64,000 nt of DNA from Novosphingobium sp. (lineage in GTDB: Bacteria; Pseudomonadota; Alphaproteobacteria; Sphingomonadales; Sphingomonadaceae): NCBI GenBank assembly GCA_017745295.1, contig JAGHZR010000013.1, positions 151,779 to 215,778 on the forward strand. Reading direction: 5' to 3'. The translations under genes were made by a program, and so were the position numbers. The notes under the pieces were generated by a model. The model was not told where the DNA came from. It saw nothing but the letters and a program-made list of their open reading frames with translations, and did not search any database. Below are positions 44,362 to 52,646 of the stretch, one piece after another. Every line of letters begins with the position of its first letter. The first letter of the stretch is position 1.

Positions 44362-45090
44362 GTGGCACGAATCGGAATTATCGGCAGCGCAGGACGCATG
44401 GGGCAGGCCATTGCAGAGGCCATCACGGCGGCAGGCGAAGAACTGTCCGGCGGTGTAGGCCGCGACGGCGATCTCGGCGCGCTGGCCGCGCATTCGGACG
44501 TGCTGATCGATTTCTCCAGCCCGGTCGCGCTCGAAGCCAACCTCGATGCGGCGGTCGATGCGGGCATTCCCATCGTCGTCGGCACAACCGGGCTTGAGGA
44601 ACGCCACCACTGGCTGATCGATTCGGCGGCGCAGTACATTCCCGTGCTCCAGACCGGCAATACCTCGCTGGGCGTCACCCTGCTCGCCCACCTCGTGCGC
44701 GAAGCGGCCAGCAGGCTCGGCGAGGACTGGGACATCGAGATCGTCGAGACGCATCACCGCATGAAAGTGGACGCCCCCTCCGGCACCGCCCTGCTGCTGG
44801 GCGAAGCCGCCGCCAAGGGCCGCGAGGTCAGCCTGAGCGAAACCGCCGTGCGCGGCCGCGACGGCATCACCGGCAAGCGCGAGGCCGGCACCATCGGTTT
44901 CGCCGCCCTGCGCGGCGGCACCGTGGCGGGCGACCACACGGTGCACTTCCTGGGCGACAACGAGCGCCTCTCGTTCTCGCACCTCGCGGAAAACCGCACG
45001 ATCTTCGCGAAAGGCGCGGTCAAGGCGGCACAGTGGCTGAAGCACAAGCACGCCGGTCGCTATACGATGCCCGAGGTGCTGGACCTTTGA
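44362..45090 (+). CDS. dapB: 4-hydroxy-tetrahydrodipicolinate reductase
   Basis: DapB reduces the cyclic intermediate of lysine/diaminopimelate synthesis with NAD(P)H. The 242-residue protein starts at GTG 44362 (GGAGAC six bases upstream). It has IGIIGSAGRMGQAI near 3-16, VVGTTGL near 73-79, the catalytic EIVETHHRMKVDAPSGTAL near 129-147, and HFLGDNER near the C-terminus. It overlaps nth by the shared TTGA. lysC and dapE of the pathway are also in the window. Confidence 0.96.
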   Translation: MARIGIIGSAGRMGQAIAEAITAAGEELSGGVGRDGDLGALAAHSDVLIDFSSPVALEANLDAAVDAGIPIVVGTTGLEERHHWLIDSAAQYIPVLQTGNTSLGVTLLAHLVREAASRLGEDWDIEIVETHHRMKVDAPSGTALLLGEAAAKGREVSLSETAVRGRDGITGKREAGTIGFAALRGGTVAGDHTVHFLGDNERLSFSHLAENRTIFAKGAVKAAQWLKHKHAGRYTMPEVLDL

Positions 45091-45743
45091 ACAAGGCCGA
45101 AATCTTCGAATTCTTCCGCCGTCTCGCCGAGCTTAACCCCTCGCCCGAGACGGAGCTGGAATTCGGCAACAATTACCAGCTTCTGGTCGCGGTAGTGCTC
45201 TCCGCGCAGTCGACCGACGTCGGCGTCAACAAAGCCACGCGGGCGCTGTTCCGCGAGGTGAAGACGCCCGCACAGATGGTGGCCCTCGGCGAAGAGAGCC
45301 TCAAGCAGCACATCAAGACCATCGGCCTGTTCAATTCCAAGGCCAAGAACGTCATCGCGCTCTCCGAAATCCTCGTCGCGCGCTACGACGGCGAAGTGCC
45401 GGAAGACCGCGATGCGCTGGTCGAACTGCCCGGCGTCGGCCGCAAGACCGCCAATGTCGTCATGAACTGCGCCTTCGGAGCGGAGACCTTCGCGGTGGAC
45501 ACCCATATCTTCCGCGTCGGCAACCGCACCGGCATCGCCAAGGGCAAGACCCCGCTCGCCGTCGAGAAGCAGCTCGAAAAGCGGGTGCCGCAGCCCTTCC
45601 GCGTCGGATCGCACCACTGGATGATCCTGCACGGCCGCTACATCTGCAAGGCCCGCACGCCCGAATGCTGGCGCTGCCCGGTGATTGACTTGTGCGACTA
45701 CAAGGACAAGGTTCTGGAGAAGGGCGCGAAGAAAGCCGCCTGA
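45087..45743 (+). CDS. nth: Endonuclease III
   Basis: Nth is a DNA glycosylase/AP lyase for oxidised pyrimidines. The 218-residue product matches E. coli Nth along its whole length: VVLSAQSTDVGVNKATRALF near 32-51, the catalytic LPGVGRKTANVV (lysine) and VDTHIFRV (aspartate). The [4Fe-4S] ligands follow the C-x6-C-x2-C-x5-C pattern at the C-terminus. The TTG start at 45087 overlaps the dapB stop; GAGGTG lies eight bases before it, and a longer frame begins inside dapB without family similarity. Confidence 0.95.
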   Translation: MNKAEIFEFFRRLAELNPSPETELEFGNNYQLLVAVVLSAQSTDVGVNKATRALFREVKTPAQMVALGEESLKQHIKTIGLFNSKAKNVIALSEILVARYDGEVPEDRDALVELPGVGRKTANVVMNCAFGAETFAVDTHIFRVGNRTGIAKGKTPLAVEKQLEKRVPQPFRVGSHHWMILHGRYICKARTPECWRCPVIDLCDYKDKVLEKGAKKAA

Positions 45744-45757
45744 TCTGGAGTTCGCCC

Positions 45758-46150
45758 ATGGCCGACCGTCGTTTCGTTCTGCTGCTCTCGCCGCTCGCGC
45801 TAGCCGCCTGCTCCGATCACGAACCCTCCCCGCCGCCGCCTCCCAGCCCCGCCGCCGAAGCCACGGCCTCCGCGCAGGACTGCCTGCCGCTCACCCAGTT
45901 CTCCAGCACCCGCATCCGCGACGACTGGACCATCGATTTCATCGGCGGCGCGGGCAACCGGGTCTGGCGAGTAACTCTGCCGAACCGCTGTGCGGGGCTG
46001 AAATCGGCGGACAGCTTCACGTACGCGACTTCGCTGTCGCAGCTTTGCCAGCAGGATGTCATCTATCCGCTCAATCGCGTGGGGGGCGGATTTCAGCGCG
46101 GCGGTGGATGCGGCTTGGCGCCGTTTACGCCGGTGAAGCTCAGCCAGTAA
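45758..46150 (+). CDS. DUF6491-like lipoprotein
   Basis: This 130-residue precursor has a lipobox LALAAC near residue 15, followed by a Pro-rich linker. The domain has a cysteine-rich pattern (CLPLTQFSSTRIRDDWTIDFIG, then CAGL, LCQQDVI, CGLAPF), as in the DUF6491 family common in sphingomonads. Function unknown. GGAG lies nine bases before the ATG. It follows nth by 14 bp and may share its transcript. Repeat copy E follows directly. Confidence 0.82.
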   Translation: MADRRFVLLLSPLALAACSDHEPSPPPPPSPAAEATASAQDCLPLTQFSSTRIRDDWTIDFIGGAGNRVWRVTLPNRCAGLKSADSFTYATSLSQLCQQDVIYPLNRVGGGFQRGGGCGLAPFTPVKLSQ

Positions 46151-46154
46151 AAAA

Positions 46155-46334
46155 GAAGACCCGGGGGATGATCCCCCGGACCCTCGGAATGTCCACCTCG
46201 CGCGCCGCCTATCGGTCGTGCGCTCCCTGCCGCGCAGCCATTCAGTCTCCCGACGCAGCCATGAGCGCACAACGGACTTGGTCCGCGTGACCTAGACGGT
46301 AATGGGGGTGCAGGGGGGCTTTGCTCCCCTGCTT
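46155..46334 (-). repeat. About 180-bp structured repeat, copy E
   Basis: Same orientation as copy A: GGGGGATGATCCCCC hairpin first, CAGGGG…CCCCTG hairpin last. It fills the gap between the converging DUF6491 and symporter genes and is their only candidate terminator. Confidence 0.85.
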
Positions 46335-46342
46335 TAATCCCT

Positions 46343-47662
46343 TCAACTTTCGTACTGCTCCGGATCGATATTCAACCCCCGCCGCCCCTCGGACGAGGAA
46401 TGCGCAGGAGCTTTCGGCATCTGCTCATCCGGATCGACCAGCGGCTGGAGCATGCCTTCGCTGCGGGTGATGACCGCTGTCGCCACCGCGTTGCCCACCA
46501 CGTTCGTCGCCGAGCGGCCCATGTCGAGGAAGGTGTCGATGCCGAGCAGCAGCGCGATGCCTTCGACCGGCAGGCCGAACTGCGTCAGCGTCGCGGCGAT
46601 CACCACGAGGCTGGCGCGCGGCACGCCCGCAATGCCTTTCGAACTAACCATCAGCGTCAGCAGCATCAGTATCTGCGTGCCGATGGGGACGTGGATGCCA
46701 TAGGCCTGCGCGATGAAGATCGACGCAAAACTCATGTAGATCATCGAGCCGTCGAGGTTGAAGCTGTAACCCAGCGGCAGGATGAAGCCCGAGATGCGGC
46801 GCGGCACGCCGAAGCGGTCGAGCTGCTCGAACAGCTTGGGCAGGCTCGCTTCCGACGAGGCGGTCGAGAACGAGAGCAGCAGCGGCTCGCGGATGTAGCG
46901 GAACAGGGTGACGATCCGTCCGCGCAGGAAAATGCCGCCGACCAGGAACAGCAGCACCCAGAGCAGCAGCATCGCGAAGTAGAACTCGCTGACGAGCACG
47001 CCATAGGTGACGATGATGCCGAGGCCCTGCTTGGCGATCACGCTGGCAAGCGCGCCGAACACCGCGAAGGGTGCGAAGCGCATCACGTAGTCCGTGACCT
47101 GCAGCATGAGTTCGGACAGCGCTTCGCTCAGCTTGACGATGATCGCGCCCTTTTCGCCGATGGCGGTCAGGCCGACGCCGACGAAGACCGAGAAGACGAG
47201 GATCTGCAGGATGTTGTTCTGCGCCATCGCGTCGACGGCGCTGCTCGGGAAGATTTCGAGGATGAAGTGACGCAGCGTCAGTTCCCCCGTCTCCAGCTTG
47301 CCGAGGTCCGAGCCGGTGGTGAGACCCGCGCCGACGCCCGGCTTGAACAGGTTGACCAGCACGAGGCCGAGGCCGAGCGAGATCAGGCTGGCAGTGATGA
47401 ACCAGCCCAGCGCCTTGCCGCCGATGCGGCCCAGCGCCGCGCTGTCGCCCATTCCGGAGATGCCGGTGACGATCGTCGCGAAGACCAGCGGCGCGATGAT
47501 CATCTTGATGAGCTTCAGGAAGACGTCGGGCAGCAGCTTGAAATAGTCGGCCCACTGCACAAGGCGCGGATCGTCCGCCGGGATCGTCGCATGCAGCAGC
47601 CAGCCCACGGCGATGCCCAGCACCATGCCGATAAGAATATAAAGCGTCAGGCGCCTGCCCAT
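46343..47662 (-). CDS. Dicarboxylate/amino acid:cation symporter (DAACS family)
   Basis: This 439-residue secondary transporter of the DctA/GltP family takes up C4-dicarboxylates or acidic amino acids with protons or sodium. It has about eight membrane segments, the serine-rich SFSTASSEASLP re-entrant loop near 270-281, GYSFNLDGSMIYM near 303-315, and DMGRSATNVVGNAVAT near 383-398. DctA versus glutamate carrier cannot be settled. The ATG at 47662 follows GAGG at five bases; a GTG two codons earlier is possible. Confidence 0.93.
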   Translation of the reverse strand: MGRRLTLYILIGMVLGIAVGWLLHATIPADDPRLVQWADYFKLLPDVFLKLIKMIIAPLVFATIVTGISGMGDSAALGRIGGKALGWFITASLISLGLGLVLVNLFKPGVGAGLTTGSDLGKLETGELTLRHFILEIFPSSAVDAMAQNNILQILVFSVFVGVGLTAIGEKGAIIVKLSEALSELMLQVTDYVMRFAPFAVFGALASVIAKQGLGIIVTYGVLVSEFYFAMLLLWVLLFLVGGIFLRGRIVTLFRYIREPLLLSFSTASSEASLPKLFEQLDRFGVPRRISGFILPLGYSFNLDGSMIYMSFASIFIAQAYGIHVPIGTQILMLLTLMVSSKGIAGVPRASLVVIAATLTQFGLPVEGIALLLGIDTFLDMGRSATNVVGNAVATAVITRSEGMLQPLVDPDEQMPKAPAHSSSEGRRGLNIDPEQYES

Positions 47663-47769
47663 TGTCACCTCGCAATAAAATTGCCGGGGAGACTAACAGC
47701 GTGACCGGTCCGGTCAACGTCGTCCGCCGGACTTACGTTCAGGTTTTGATTTGCAGACCCGCAGGCGGA

Positions 47770-48900
47770 TCAGGCTTGCGCGAGCGCGGCCTCGGTGACG
47801 CGGCGATAGATGCGCACGAGCATGTCGAGATCGGGGATCGCCACGGCCTCGTCGCGCTTGTGCATCGTCGCGTTGGAGAGGCCGAATTCGATCACCGGCG
47901 ACAGGTCCTTGAGGAAGCGTGCGTCGGAAGTGCCGCCGCTGGTGGAAAGCTCCGGCTCCACGCCGGTTTCCGCGCGGATCGCCTCGGCCAGCATCGCCGA
48001 AAAGGCGCCGGGCTGGGTGAGGAAAGCCTCGCCGGAGATCACCGGGCGGGCGGTGCCGCCATGGCGCTCGGCAATCTCGGTGACGCGGCGCGACAGGCTC
48101 TCGCCGGTGTGAAGGTCGTTGAAACGGATCGAGATGCGGGCCGAGGCCTTTGCCGGGATCACGTTGGTCGCGGGATTGCCGACGGTGAGGTCGGTCACTT
48201 CGAGATTGCTGGCCTGGAACCAGTCGGTGCCCTCGTCGAGCACGATCGCGTCGAGTTCGGCGAGCATCGCGACCAGCTTGGTGATCGGATTGTCGGCCAG
48301 ATGCGGGTAGGCGACATGGCCCTGCATGCCTTCGACTTCCAGCCAGATATTGACCGAGCCGCGGCGGCCGATCTTCATCATGTCGCCGAGGCGGTGCACC
48401 GAAGTCGGCTCGCCGACGAGGCAGAGGTCGGGGATTTCGCCCACTTCGCGCATATGGTCGATCAGCGCGAGGGTGCCGAAGCGGGCCGGGCCTTCCTCGT
48501 CGCCGGTAATGATGAAGCTGATGGTGCCCAGATCCGCCGGGATCTGCGCGGCGGCGGCGACCATGCAGGCGATCGAGCCCTTCATGTCGACCGCACCGCG
48601 ACCGTAGAGCAATTCGCCGCGCACTTCCGGCGCGAAGGGCGCGCTCGACCAGCCCTCGCCCGGCGGCACCACGTCGAGGTGGCCGGCGAAGGCGAAGTGG
48701 CGCGAGCCTTCCGGGCCCTTGCGGATCGCGAAGAGGTTCTCGACCGGACCGTCGGGCGCCTCACCCGCCAGGAAGCGGTGCACCGCGAAGCCGAGCGGGG
48801 CGAGCTGGCCTTCCAGACAGTCGAACACCGCGCCGGTGGCGGGCGTGACGCTGGGGCAGGCAAGCAGGGCTTCGGCGAGCGCGAGTACAGGCTGGGTCAT
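47770..48900 (-). CDS. dapE: Succinyl-diaminopimelate desuccinylase
   Basis: DapE removes succinate from N-succinyl-L,L-DAP in lysine/peptidoglycan synthesis. The 376-residue zinc hydrolase (M20 family) has FAGHLDVVPPG near 68-78, GRGAVDMKGSIA near 98-109, ITGDEEGPA near 130-138, and a C-terminal TSGGTSDARF and NATMHKRDE. The start MTQPVLALAE at 48900 matches family N-termini; an ATG four codons upstream is possible. It diverges from the cupin gene. Confidence 0.95.
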   Translation of the reverse strand: MTQPVLALAEALLACPSVTPATGAVFDCLEGQLAPLGFAVHRFLAGEAPDGPVENLFAIRKGPEGSRHFAFAGHLDVVPPGEGWSSAPFAPEVRGELLYGRGAVDMKGSIACMVAAAAQIPADLGTISFIITGDEEGPARFGTLALIDHMREVGEIPDLCLVGEPTSVHRLGDMMKIGRRGSVNIWLEVEGMQGHVAYPHLADNPITKLVAMLAELDAIVLDEGTDWFQASNLEVTDLTVGNPATNVIPAKASARISIRFNDLHTGESLSRRVTEIAERHGGTARPVISGEAFLTQPGAFSAMLAEAIRAETGVEPELSTSGGTSDARFLKDLSPVIEFGLSNATMHKRDEAVAIPDLDMLVRIYRRVTEAALAQA

Positions 48901-48969
48901 GCGGCGGGCCATTGCACAGGTCCGCGCCCAAGACCATAGCCGAGAGACAGGCTTTCAAGGAAGCGAACC

Positions 48970-49431
48970 ATGCCCAGACTGGATATCGAGGCGATCCCGC
49001 AGTCCAACCGCACCGGCTATCCCGAGCCCTTCGACGCTGCCGTCGAAGGGCGCTGGTGGCGGCGCCTCGCCCCGGCTGGAGGGCTGACGGAACTGACCGC
49101 CAGCCATGTCGTGCTGAAGCCCGGCGCATGGTCCAGCCAGCGCCACTGGCACCGGGGCGAGGACGAACTGCTGGTGATGCTCTCCGGCGAGGCCGTGCTG
49201 ATCGAGGACGACGGGCGTACCGTGATCCGCCCCGGCGACATCTGCGCCTGGCCCAAGGGCGCCGAGAACGGCCACCACCTCGTCAATGAGACGGACAGCG
49301 ACTGCACGTTCATCGCCATCGCCGCCGGAGCGGACACCGGCGGCTTCTACCCCGACATCGACATGCTCTGGAACGAAGAGGGCTATCTCCATAAGGACGG
49401 CACGCCCTATGCCGCCAAACGGCCCGGATGA
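48970..49431 (+). CDS. Cupin-domain protein
   Basis: This 153-residue single-cupin protein has metal-ligand candidates in QRHWHRGEDELLVMLSGEA near 57-75 (His-x-His…Glu) and the second cupin motif PGDICAWPKGAENGHHL near 87-103. Function unknown; such proteins are often small sugar or metabolite-binding enzymes. AAGGAAGC precedes the ATG. A strong terminator follows. Confidence 0.88.
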   Translation: MPRLDIEAIPQSNRTGYPEPFDAAVEGRWWRRLAPAGGLTELTASHVVLKPGAWSSQRHWHRGEDELLVMLSGEAVLIEDDGRTVIRPGDICAWPKGAENGHHLVNETDSDCTFIAIAAGADTGGFYPDIDMLWNEEGYLHKDGTPYAAKRPG

Positions 49432-49435
49432 GGTC

Positions 49436-49533
49436 TAGAGCAGTTGATCCGATCACATCGGATCAACTGCTCTAAGTTTTTGGCTTACCGCGTTTTCCGA
49501 GTCATCAGGTGATCCCACCTGATTAGAAAACGC
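49436..49533. terminator. Two-hairpin terminator/repeat between cupin and GST genes
   Basis: The first stem is TAGAGCAGTTGATCCGAT / ATCGGATCAACTGCTCTA (49436-49474) with a GTTTTT tail, a strong terminator for the cupin gene. The second pairs GCGTTTTC with GAAAACGC and, inside it, ATCAGGTG with CACCTGAT (49490-49533); it ends against the GST stop. Elements of the AGAGCGTTTTC type are dispersed in alphaproteobacteria. Confidence 0.85.
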
Positions 49534-49534
49534 T

Positions 49535-50197
49535 CTACCGGACCGGGTGCTCGTACTGCTCGATCACCCAGTCCTCGGACTCGGCGGCATTGATCCACTG
49601 CTGCATCCACTCGTGCTCCCACACGGCCTGCATATAGGCCTGCGCGAAGCCGGGGACGCCGATGCCGTACGTCAGGAAACGGCTGACGACCGGGGCATAG
49701 ATCACGTCCGCCGCGCCGAAAGTGCCGAACAGGAACGGCCCGCCCTTGCCGAAACGGGCGCGGGCCTCGGCCCAGAGCGTGAGAATGCGCACGATATCCG
49801 CGCGCACGTCCTCGCCCAGCGGAACGCCCTCCACGCGGCTGCGGATGTTCATCGGGCAGGCACGGCGCAGCGGCATGTAGCTGGAGTGCATTTCCGCCAC
49901 CATCGATCGGGCCATCGCCCGCGCGGCGTCGTCCTTGGGCCAGAACCGGTCGCGCCCGACCTTGTCGGCGAGATATTCGATGATCGCGAGACTGTCCCAC
50001 ACCACCGCCTCGCCGTCCCACAGGATCGGCACTTTGCCGTGGCTGGGCGCGAGATCGTCGGAACTGCGAGCGGCCTCCCAGTCGTCGCCGAACAGCGGGA
50101 CCGTGATCTCCTCGAAAGCCAGCCCCGACTGCTTGCAGGCCAGCCAGCCCCGCAGCGACCAGCTGGAGTAGTTCTTGTTGCCGATGATAAGCTTCAC
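49535..50197 (-). CDS. Glutathione S-transferase family protein
   Basis: This 220-residue protein has a thioredoxin-fold N-domain and helical C-domain. NKNYSSWSLRGWLACKQSG near 7-25 carries the probable catalytic serine. The glutathione-binding GKVPILWDGEAVVWDSLAIIEYL is near 54-76. The substrate is not predictable. It stands between the two-hairpin element and repeat copy F. Confidence 0.92.
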   Translation of the reverse strand: MKLIIGNKNYSSWSLRGWLACKQSGLAFEEITVPLFGDDWEAARSSDDLAPSHGKVPILWDGEAVVWDSLAIIEYLADKVGRDRFWPKDDAARAMARSMVAEMHSSYMPLRRACPMNIRSRVEGVPLGEDVRADIVRILTLWAEARARFGKGGPFLFGTFGAADVIYAPVVSRFLTYGIGVPGFAQAYMQAVWEHEWMQQWINAAESEDWVIEQYEHPVR

Positions 50198-50287
50198 TGC
50201 GCAGTTCCCCGTAGGCCGTGGATTCGGCCTATCGGTTCAGGCTGGCAAAGTCGAGGATGAACGGTGTTGTAGAAGGGGGAAGGATGA

Positions 50288-50469
50288 AAGCAGGGGAGCA
50301 AAGCCCCCCTGCACCCCCAATACCGTCCAGGTCACGCCAAGCCTATCGGTTGCGCGCCCATGGCTGCGTCGGGAGACCTAATGGCTGCGCCGCAAGGAGC
50401 GCACTACGGATAGGGTGCGCGCGGCGTAGACATTCCGAGGGTCCGGGGGATCATCCCCCGGGACTTCCT
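50288..50469 (+). repeat. About 180-bp structured repeat, copy F
   Basis: It reads AAGCAGGGGAGCAAAGCCCCCCTG, the central GCGCCCATGGCTGCGTCGGG and GGCTGCGCCGCAAGGAGCGC blocks, then GGGGGATCATCCCCC and GGACTTCCT. It lies upstream of GST and just downstream of pit (both minus), facing the pit 3' end. Confidence 0.85.
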
Positions 50470-50476
50470 CTTTCCC

Positions 50477-51478
50477 TTAGAAAAGCCGCGTCAGATAAAA
50501 GAACAGCGCCCCAACGATAGCGCTCGCCGGAATCGTCACGAACCACGCGACGATGACCCGGCTCGCCACCGACCACCGCACCGCGCTGGCCCGGCGTGCC
50601 GCACCCGTACCGACGACGGCGCCGGTGATAGCGTGGGTGGTCGAGACCGGAATGCCCATGGCGCTCGCGCCGAAGACCACGAACGAGCCTGCGGTGGAGG
50701 CGCAGAAGCCCGAATGGTGGTTCAGCTTGGTGAGCTTCGACCCCATGGTCTTGATGATCTTCCACCCGCCCGAGAGCGTGCCGATGGAGATCGCCGTGTA
50801 GCAGGCCAGCACGACCCATTCGGGCACGTGGAAGCCGCCCTGGAGGTGGCCGGTCGAGTAGAGCAGCACGGCGATGATGCCCATGGTCTTCTGCGCGTCG
50901 TTGCCGCCGTGGCTGATCGAATAGGCCGCCGAGGAAAACAGGTGCAGCGTCTTGAAGATGCCGTTGGAGGAACGCGGGGTGGTGCCCTTGAACAGCCAGG
51001 AGGTGAGCAGCATCATGGCCATGGCGATGACGAAGCCGAGCACCGGCGAGGCGACGATGGCGATCACCGTCTTCATGGTGCCTTCCGATTCGACCACGCC
51101 CGGCCCGGCGGCGGCAATGCCCGCGCCGAGGAGGCCGCCGATCAGCGCGTGGCTGGAGGACGAGGGGATGCCCTTGATCCAGGTCAGCACGTTCCAGAAC
51201 ATCGCGCCGACAAGGGCGCCGAACACCACGGCAGGCGTCACCGCGTCCTTGTCGATGATGCCCTTGCCCACCGTCTCCGCGACGTGGAGGCCCATGATCC
51301 AGTAGGCGGCGAAGTTGCCGAAGGCGGCGAAGAGCACCGCGACGACCGGCGACAGCAGGCGCGTGGCGACGACCGTGGCAATGGCGTTGGCGGCGTCGTG
51401 AAGGCCGTTCAGGAAGTCGAAGGCGAGCGCCAGCGCGACGAGGCCGAACAGCAGCGGCAGGGCAAGGGTATGCTCCAT
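50477..51478 (-). CDS. pit: PiT-family inorganic phosphate transporter
   Basis: This low-affinity phosphate (metal-phosphate) symporter of the inner membrane has 333 residues and about nine membrane segments. The two duplicated PiT signatures are FDFLNGLHDAANAIATVVATR near 20-40 and SISHGGNDAQKTMGII near 197-212. The conserved GIPSSSSHALIGG and GIPVSTTHAITG loops are present. It starts 16 bp after the NUDIX–DUF47 gene, the usual position of a DUF47 Pit accessory partner. Confidence 0.96.
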   Translation of the reverse strand: MEHTLALPLLFGLVALALAFDFLNGLHDAANAIATVVATRLLSPVVAVLFAAFGNFAAYWIMGLHVAETVGKGIIDKDAVTPAVVFGALVGAMFWNVLTWIKGIPSSSSHALIGGLLGAGIAAAGPGVVESEGTMKTVIAIVASPVLGFVIAMAMMLLTSWLFKGTTPRSSNGIFKTLHLFSSAAYSISHGGNDAQKTMGIIAVLLYSTGHLQGGFHVPEWVVLACYTAISIGTLSGGWKIIKTMGSKLTKLNHHSGFCASTAGSFVVFGASAMGIPVSTTHAITGAVVGTGAARRASAVRWSVASRVIVAWFVTIPASAIVGALFFYLTRLF

Positions 51479-51494
51479 GTCGAGTGTCCGCCCG

Positions 51495-52646
51495 TCAGGC
51501 GTGATCGATCACGAGACCGTCGATCTCGTTGGCGACGTCCTCGAAGCGGTCGACAACGCGTTCGAGGCGCTTGAACATTTCCTGGCGCACGATGAAGTGC
51601 AGCGCGTCGCCCTTTTGATTATTGGGGCCGGTGTCGGCCTTGAACACGCGCTTCAGGCCGCGGGCGTGGATCTCGTCGGCATGGCCTTCCATGCGCACGA
51701 GGCGCTCGGTGAGTTCGTGCAGGCGGTGGCCGTTGTCGGCGATCTTGCGCAGCAGCGGCATGATCTCGGCAGTGAGGCGCGCGGCGTCGACGATGATCGC
51801 CGCCATGTCGATCATTTCCGGCTCGAACTCGGCGACCTCGTAAAGGTTCACCGCGGAGGCCACCTGCTGCATCTCGTCGATGGCATCGTCCATCGTGGTG
51901 ATGAGGCTGGTGATCGACGAGCGATCAAACGGCGTCAGGAACGTGCGGCGGACGGTCTGGAGCACTTCGCGGGTGATGTTGTCCGCGTCGTGTTCGCGTT
52001 CCTCGATCTCGCGGATGTGCTGGCCGCGGCCGGGGCCGCCCTGCGCCAGACGCGCGAGCGCGTCGGCACCGGCAACCAGCGTGGCAGCCTGCTGCTCGAA
52101 CAGATCGAAGAAATTGCCCTGCTGCGGAAGCAGCTTCTGGAACCAGGCAAACATTGTATTGATCCCTGTCTTGTCGGCCATGCGGTCAGCCATCGCGCCG
52201 ATCAGGCGCGCGGGGCTGGCCGCAGCGCGGAACTCGCGCGCACCGAAGGACCGGATGAGCGCGCGAAGATCCTCTTCGTCGACCGCCTTAGCGGCGTCGG
52301 CGAGAGAGAACCAGCGGCGTTCGCGCTGATGCTGTTCGTCCCACGAGTCAAGCTCTTCGGTGACGGCGAAGGGGAATACATCCACATCCGCCCATACCGA
52401 AGCGCCCGAAGCGCGCTGCTTGCGGTAGCGATAGGACCCCAGCGGGATCGGACATGCCGCACCGAGCACACCCGCTTCCTCCTCCGCTTCGGCGGCGGCG
52501 GCTGCGTGGGGCAGATAGCCCTTCATCAGTCCGCCCTTGGGAATGACCCAGCGCCGCGTGCTGCGCGACGTGATCAGCAGGATCTGAATCGGCGCATCCA
52601 CGGCAGGGCCGATAGTGCGATAGGGAAGAACGGCGATCTGGCGCAT
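51495..52646 (-). CDS. NUDIX hydrolase fused in frame to DUF47 Pit-accessory domain
   Basis: This is one open frame of 383 residues. Residues 1-135 are a NUDIX hydrolase with WVIPKGGLMKG near 33-43 and an AEAEEEAGV nudix box near 52-60, which lacks the usual arginine as in diphosphoinositol-polyphosphate-like members. Residues 165-383 are a DUF47/YkaA PhoU-like helical domain (FAWFQKLLPQQGNFFDLFEQQ onward), the usual companion of Pit. ATG at 52154 begins the DUF47 part and has AGGGA nine bases upstream, so an internal start could also yield a separate DUF47 protein. No stop separates the parts. It is co-transcribed with pit. Confidence 0.85.
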   Translation of the reverse strand: MRQIAVLPYRTIGPAVDAPIQILLITSRSTRRWVIPKGGLMKGYLPHAAAAAEAEEEAGVLGAACPIPLGSYRYRKQRASGASVWADVDVFPFAVTEELDSWDEQHQRERRWFSLADAAKAVDEEDLRALIRSFGAREFRAAASPARLIGAMADRMADKTGINTMFAWFQKLLPQQGNFFDLFEQQAATLVAGADALARLAQGGPGRGQHIREIEEREHDADNITREVLQTVRRTFLTPFDRSSITSLITTMDDAIDEMQQVASAVNLYEVAEFEPEMIDMAAIIVDAARLTAEIMPLLRKIADNGHRLHELTERLVRMEGHADEIHARGLKRVFKADTGPNNQKGDALHFIVRQEMFKRLERVVDRFEDVANEIDGLVIDHA

